Shown: one piece after another, positions 60,740-64,000 of the stretch | Numbering within the stretch: the first letter of the stretch is position 1 | Layout: the number at the start of each line of letters is the position of its first letter | Assembly (NCBI RefSeq): GCF_046557615.1 | Contig: NZ_JBKIII010000002.1 | Coordinates: forward strand, 620,001-684,000 | Direction: 5' to 3' | DNA length: 64,000 nucleotides | From: Haloferax sp046557615 | Lineage (GTDB): Archaea > Halobacteriota > Halobacteria > Halobacteriales > Haloferacaceae | The notes under the pieces: generated by a model | What the model was told of the DNA's origin: nothing | The model's input: the letters and a program-made list of their open reading frames with translations, nothing else | Database searches by the model: none | Program-made: the position numbers and the translations under genes

Positions 60740-61656
60740 TGGTAAACGTCGACGAATTCATCGAAGAAGCGAAAGCAAACATCCAAGAACAAATCGGCGA
60801 CGAACACGCGATTATCGCCCTCTCGGGCGGTGTCGATTCGTCTGTCGCGGCCACGCTCGCCTACGAAGCAGTCGGCGAGCAACTCACGCCAGTCTACGTC
60901 GATACCGGCTTGATGCGTAAGGGCGAGACCGAAGAAATCGCAGAGACGTTCGACTTCATGGAGAGCCTTCGCATCGTCGATGCCGAAGACCGCTTCTTCG
61001 AGGCACTCGAAGGTGTCGTGGACCCCGAAGAAAAGCGCAAAGTCATCGGCGAGCAGTTCATCCGCGAGTTCGAACGCGAAGCGAAAGACACCGATGCCGA
61101 ATACCTCGTGCAGGGGACTATCTACCCCGACCGTATCGAGTCCGAAGGCAACATCAAATCGCACCACAACGTCGGTGGCCTTCCGGATGTCGTCGATTTC
61201 GAGGGCATCGTCGAACCCGTCCGCGACCTCTACAAAGACGAAGTGCGCGACGTTGCGCGCGCACTCGGTCTCGAATCGGTCATCGCAGAACGCATGCCCT
61301 TCCCCGGCCCCGGTCTCGCCGTTCGCGTCATCGGCGAGCTGACGCCCGAGAAGGTACAGGTCGCCCGCGAATCGTGCCACATCGTCGAAGAAGAAGTCGC
61401 AAAGCACGAACCATGGCAGGCGTTTGCCGCCGTCATCGGCAAGGGTACCGGTGTCAAGGGAGACAACCGCGTCCACGGATGGATTGTCTCCGTGCGCTCT
61501 GTCGAATCGCGTGATGGCATGACCGCCCGCGCACAGGAACTCCCGTGGGACACCCTCCAGCGCATCCAGTCGCGTATCACCGGCACGAACGAGAACGTCG
61601 CGCGCGTCGTCTACGACGTGACGCACAAACCACCAGCGACCATCGAATACGAATGA
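60739..61656 (+). CDS. guaAb: GMP synthase, ATP-pyrophosphatase subunit
   Basis: Amination of XMP to GMP. It is 305 residues, only the PPase half (subunit B) of the two-subunit archaeal enzyme; the glutaminase subunit (guaAa) is elsewhere. The PP-loop is SGGVDSS at 29-35. Substrate segments are VQGTIYPDRIES, IKSHHNVGGLP and the C-terminal RIQSRITGTNENVARVVYDV ending PPATIEYE. Overlaps pyrG by one base and the next gene by four, so GMP and CTP synthesis are co-regulated. Confidence 0.95.
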   Translation: MVNVDEFIEEAKANIQEQIGDEHAIIALSGGVDSSVAATLAYEAVGEQLTPVYVDTGLMRKGETEEIAETFDFMESLRIVDAEDRFFEALEGVVDPEEKRKVIGEQFIREFEREAKDTDAEYLVQGTIYPDRIESEGNIKSHHNVGGLPDVVDFEGIVEPVRDLYKDEVRDVARALGLESVIAERMPFPGPGLAVRVIGELTPEKVQVARESCHIVEEEVAKHEPWQAFAAVIGKGTGVKGDNRVHGWIVSVRSVESRDGMTARAQELPWDTLQRIQSRITGTNENVARVVYDVTHKPPATIEYE

Positions 61657-61970
61657 TTGCACTCATCGCAGGCCCCGACGGCGACGGACTGGGCGAAGCA
61701 CTCGAAGCCGAAGGCGTCGAAATCGTCCGTCTCTCAGACCCCGTCGGTGCTGAGACACTCGCAGGCGCAGATGTCGAAACGGCCGACCTGTTCGTCCTCA
61801 CCGACATGGCCGATGCGACGGCCATTTCGGTGGCAAAGGAACTGAACTCAGAGATTCGAATCGTCACCTACTCGCACGACTCGCTTCCCGAGTTCGCGAA
61901 GGGACAGGCAGACTTGGCTATCGACCCGAACCTCCTCGCTGCCGACGTCGTCGCAGAAGAACTCGTCTGA
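61653..61970 (+). CDS. Small coupled protein (DUF7126-like, Rossmann-type)
   Basis: A 105-residue protein from ATG 61653 (MIALIAGPDGDGLGEALEAE), overlapping guaAb by four bases (ATGA). The core looks like half a Rossmann fold: a first strand with Gly loop (ALIAGPDGDGLG), then DLFVLTDMADATAISVAKEL and IRIVTYSHDSLPEFAKGQAD. Haloarchaeal homologues are labelled CTP-synthetase-like or DUF7126. No catalytic residues stand out. The operon context suggests nucleotide regulation. Confidence 0.7.
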   Translation: MIALIAGPDGDGLGEALEAEGVEIVRLSDPVGAETLAGADVETADLFVLTDMADATAISVAKELNSEIRIVTYSHDSLPEFAKGQADLAIDPNLLAADVVAEELV

Positions 61971-62357
61971 GATAGCTACCAGGGACAGTCTGTCTCAGCG
62001 AGCATCGGTTTTCTACTCTACGTCTCGTTTTCTCACTGCCAAGAGGGAGTCTGACGCCTTGGAGAGTCCGAACTGGGTGACTCTATTGTGCTGACTCGAT
62101 ATCGCGTGTTCCGACGAAAATAGCGAGACGGCAGGGTATAAGCGGGGCCACGAAAACCGAGAGGAAACGATGACTGTAACAGGTAATGTATTATCATCGA
62201 CAAGGGATGGTACTTCGACCCTTATTTTTCGTAGACCCCGAGAAAATTCAGTTTAAGACTGTCGTGTGCCGGGGTAACTCAGAAAATCCTTAGTTTAATT
62301 CTAGGCAAAATGTATGAAATAAACTTATGATGGTACAACACGTCATACCGTTTGCAC
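61971..62357. other. 387-base gap with promoter elements and no gene
   Basis: Between the pyrG-guaAb operon and the first DUF4397 gene. A small GACAG-T-CTGTC hairpin just after the stop followed by TTTTCT may help end the operon. The right side has a conserved promoter block (see next entry). A block near 62150-62180 (ACCGAGAGGAAACGATGACT) resembles sequence upstream of the second DUF4397 gene at about 63750-63780, showing the two genes were duplicated with their 5' regions. Confidence 0.5.
62315..62357 (+). promoter_or_regulatory. Promoter/leader block conserved before both DUF4397 genes
   Basis: TGAAATAAACTTATGA and the following 27 bases up to the ATG match the block at 63831-63873 at 31 of 43 positions, with identical spacing to the start codon. 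The conserved parts are TGAAATAA-CTTAT and CACGTCAT-CC--TTGCA. The first is TATA-like, placed 30-43 bases upstream; the second could be a binding site or RBS region. Confidence 0.65.
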
Positions 62358-63650
62358 ATGAGTTCAATCACTCGACGCACTATCCTGAAGGGCCTCGGTG
62401 CAGGCGGGGTCCTGATAGCCGGTGGTGCGAGCATCGTAGCAACACAGACAGACGAAGATTCGGAGGACACGGCCAAGTTCCGTGTCGGCCACTTCTCCCC
62501 CGATACACCCGCAGTCAACGTCCTCATCGATGGCGAACCGTTCCCTGACTTGCAGAACGTGTCCTATGGGACGCTCTCGGGGTACTTCGAGGTGCCTGCG
62601 GACACGTACAACGTGCAAGTCGTCACCGCAACTGGTGACGAGGCCACGACAGAGACGACGACTGCAGACGGTACCGAAACCGCCACAGACACAGCGACGA
62701 GTACCGAGACGACGACCGACGTAAACGAAACGGCGACAGACGCGGGTCCCGAAACCACGACGACCGCGATGGAGACCGAGACGACGACGGAGTCGGGGAC
62801 CGAAACGACGACAGAAGCAGGCACTGAGACGACGACTGAATCAGGTACAGAAACCACGACGGAGTCGGGAACAGAGACGACGACCGAATCGGGGACGGAG
62901 ACCGCGACCGACGCGACGACCGTCGTCTCGGGTAACGAAACCACGTCCGCGAACGAAACGACGACGAGTACCGAGACGACGACCGAGATGAGCGAAGAAT
63001 CCGTGGTCCTCATCGACGAAGACGTGACCCTCCAGTCGGGCGTCGATTACACGATTGCCGCCACGGACGTCTTCGACAGCATCGACCCGGTCGTACTCGA
63101 AGACGAGACCGAACCACTGGACGAGCCCGAAGCGCAGATTCGGGCCGCCCACTTCGCGCCCGACGCGCCCGGGGTTGACCTCGCTGTCGTGGACGGACCC
63201 GACGTCGTGAAAAACCTCGAATTCGGTGAGGTTTCCGACTACGAAACCGTCGATGCTGGAACCTACGACTTGGAGATTGTCACCTCGCAGGGGAAGGACC
63301 TCGTCCTCGAACTCCCGCAGATAGAACTTTCGGCAGGCGATTCCTACTCGGCGTTTGCCATCGGATTCGTCGAAACTGCAGGTCCGGGATTCGCAGTCCT
63401 CCTGTCGAACGACACCTTGGCCTCGATGATGGCTGGCGCGGAAACGACGACGACAACGACCGCGAACGAAACGACGGCCGAGGAAGGAACGACCACGGAA
63501 GAGGAGACGACCACCGAAGAGGGTACTACGACTACGGAGGAAGAGACGACCACCGAAGAAGGAACCATGACCACCGAAGAAGGGACCACAACGACCGAGG
63601 AGGGGACGACCACCACGATGGCGAACGAGACAACGACCACAACGTCGTAA
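62358..63650 (+). CDS. Tat-exported DUF4397 protein with Thr/Glu-rich repeats
   Basis: A 430-residue protein from ATG 62358 (MSSITRRTILKGLGAGGVLI); a TTG six bases upstream is less likely. Twin arginine signal TRRTILK. First DUF4397 domain begins about 41 (FRVGHFSPDTPAVNVLIDGE) and runs to VVTATGD at 94; a T/E/S/G-rich block (about 95-211) then interrupts it before SVVLIDEDVTLQSGVDYTIA. A second DUF4397 domain spans about 259-340 (AHFAPDAPGVDLAVVDGPDV). The tail (360-430) is again Thr/Glu-rich. Probably a heavily glycosylated surface protein. Confidence 0.85.
   Translation: MSSITRRTILKGLGAGGVLIAGGASIVATQTDEDSEDTAKFRVGHFSPDTPAVNVLIDGEPFPDLQNVSYGTLSGYFEVPADTYNVQVVTATGDEATTETTTADGTETATDTATSTETTTDVNETATDAGPETTTTAMETETTTESGTETTTEAGTETTTESGTETTTESGTETTTESGTETATDATTVVSGNETTSANETTTSTETTTEMSEESVVLIDEDVTLQSGVDYTIAATDVFDSIDPVVLEDETEPLDEPEAQIRAAHFAPDAPGVDLAVVDGPDVVKNLEFGEVSDYETVDAGTYDLEIVTSQGKDLVLELPQIELSAGDSYSAFAIGFVETAGPGFAVLLSNDTLASMMAGAETTTTTTANETTAEEGTTTEEETTTEEGTTTTEEETTTEEGTMTTEEGTTTTEEGTTTTMANETTTTTS
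62775..62894 (+). repeat. Five 24-bp tandem repeats inside the DUF4397 gene
   Basis: Five consecutive 24-bp units encode TETTTESG (second unit TETTTEAG), residues 140-179. Units differ at third codon positions (gag/gaa, acg/aca/acc), so they are old or under selection at protein level. They lie in the Thr/Glu block that splits the first DUF4397 domain. Confidence 0.85.
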
Positions 63651-63873
63651 CACAGTCACTTGGTCCCCCCTGACGCTTTTTTCTACTCACAGAGTAGACG
63701 AGTACCGCCTCGTGAGTCTGATTTCTCCCCTAAAAACTGCATTCTACTCGACCGAGAGAGAACCGAACCGATGACCGTCACAAGCCTCAGAAACTCAGAC
63801 ATGCCGCACTTTATATCGGGACAATTTGTCTGAAATAAGCTTATAGCGAGATATCACGTCATTCCACTTGCAG
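63651..63873. other. Gap with second DUF4397 promoter
   Basis: 223 bases between the two DUF4397 genes. After the stop a CCCCCCTGACGCTTTTTTCT run (C-rich then T-rich) may end the first transcript. The second gene's conserved promoter block (TGAAATAAGCTTATAG at 63831 onward) lies 43 bases before ATG 63874. Confidence 0.5.
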
Positions 63874-64000
63874 ATGAACCCAGTATCACGGCGAACAATA
63901 CTGAAGACAGTCGGTGCAGGTGGCATCCTGCTCGTTGGCGGCGCGAGCGCAACTGGCGCACAGATGGGCGGTCAAGAAGATACGGCACTCTTTCGGGTGG
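63874..64000 (+). CDS. Second Tat-exported DUF4397 protein, N-terminal part only
   Basis: Partial gene cut by the window end. The N-terminus MNPVSRRTILKTVGAGGILL has a twin-arginine signal (SRRTILK) and a hydrophobic stretch ending near GGASATGA, followed by the beginning of a DUF4397 domain (ALFRV). It is a close paralogue of the preceding gene in the signal and 5' region, with the same spacing from the promoter block. The length and any repeat block cannot be seen. Confidence 0.8.
   Translation, partial: MNPVSRRTILKTVGAGGILLVGGASATGAQMGGQEDTALFRV

Noticed and set aside
62775..62894. Tandem repeats as a CRISPR array
   Set aside because: The 24-bp units are contiguous without unique spacers and stay in frame as TETTTESG, so this is a protein repeat.

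Overview
The window is chromosomal DNA of a haloarchaeon, most likely Haloferax or a close relative. The evidence is the high GC content, very acidic predicted proteins, an archaeal-type S10/spc ribosomal operon, leaderless-type promoters with TATA boxes about 25-30 bp before start codons, Tat (twin-arginine) signals on secreted proteins, a HalOD1 protein, and a C-terminal VSGG ubiquitin-like protein that fits Haloferax SAMP1. Nearly all of the sequence is coding, and genes are often overlapped (TAATG, ATGA, GTGA).

Layout. 1-5.9 kb (minus strand): ribosomal operon rpl3-rpl4-rpl23-rpl2-rps19-rpl22-rps3-rpl29-rnp1, preceded by a SPOUT RNA methyltransferase; rnp1 is cut by the window edge. 5.9-6.5 kb: AT-richer gap, two tandem tRNA-Gly(GCC) genes, a strong hairpin and an inverted repeat that looks like tRNA T-loops. 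6.5-9.1 kb: small membrane and zinc-ribbon proteins, a YihY-type membrane protein and a thiamine-binding-type protein. 9.1-17.8 kb: methenyl-tetrahydromethanopterin cyclohydrolase, a GTPBP1-type GTPase, a J-domain membrane protein, pyrF, an MFS transporter, an amidohydrolase and HMG-CoA reductase. 18-25.4 kb: small proteins including a cupin and a protein resembling a phage/bacterial family of unknown function, then icd, isoaspartyl peptidase, an SDR, a DsbA-like protein and a 51-residue C2H2 zinc-finger microprotein. 26-28.5 kb: a 2-oxoacid dehydrogenase E1 alpha/beta operon with a free-standing lipoyl domain.

28.5-41 kb: a lipoprotein, polyphosphate kinase, a PPP-type phosphatase, methionine aminopeptidase, DMT and CDF transporters, a HIT protein, a methyltransferase, an archaeal tRNA methylthiotransferase and two Tat lipoprotein beta-propellers around a small membrane protein. 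41-45 kb: deoC, a DUF63 membrane protein, a PfkB kinase, a membrane protein and a nucleoside phosphorylase, which together suggest nucleoside or pentose salvage. 45-50.8 kb: an HPP-UspA fusion, a TrkA-type potassium channel, two coupled membrane proteins with RCK_C-like domains, and samp1. 50.9-58.4 kb: a Rieske protein, PEP carboxylase, an aldo/keto reductase, then a less recognisable pocket (HalOD1, HEAT-repeat protein, unknown protein, dual-specificity phosphatase). 58.4-64 kb: sugar O-acetyltransferase, pyrG-guaAb and a small coupled gene (CTP and GMP synthesis), and two tandem DUF4397 Tat-exported proteins, the second cut by the window end.

I see no CRISPR array, complete insertion sequence, integrase, toxin-antitoxin pair or recognisable defence system. 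Most of the window is conserved housekeeping. The more unusual items are the T/E-repeat block inside a DUF4397 domain, the phage-like orphan at 19.8 kb, the duplicated stop/start junction at 49.1 kb, the orphan lipoyl protein, the zinc-finger microprotein, and the unknown/HEAT gene pair near 57 kb.
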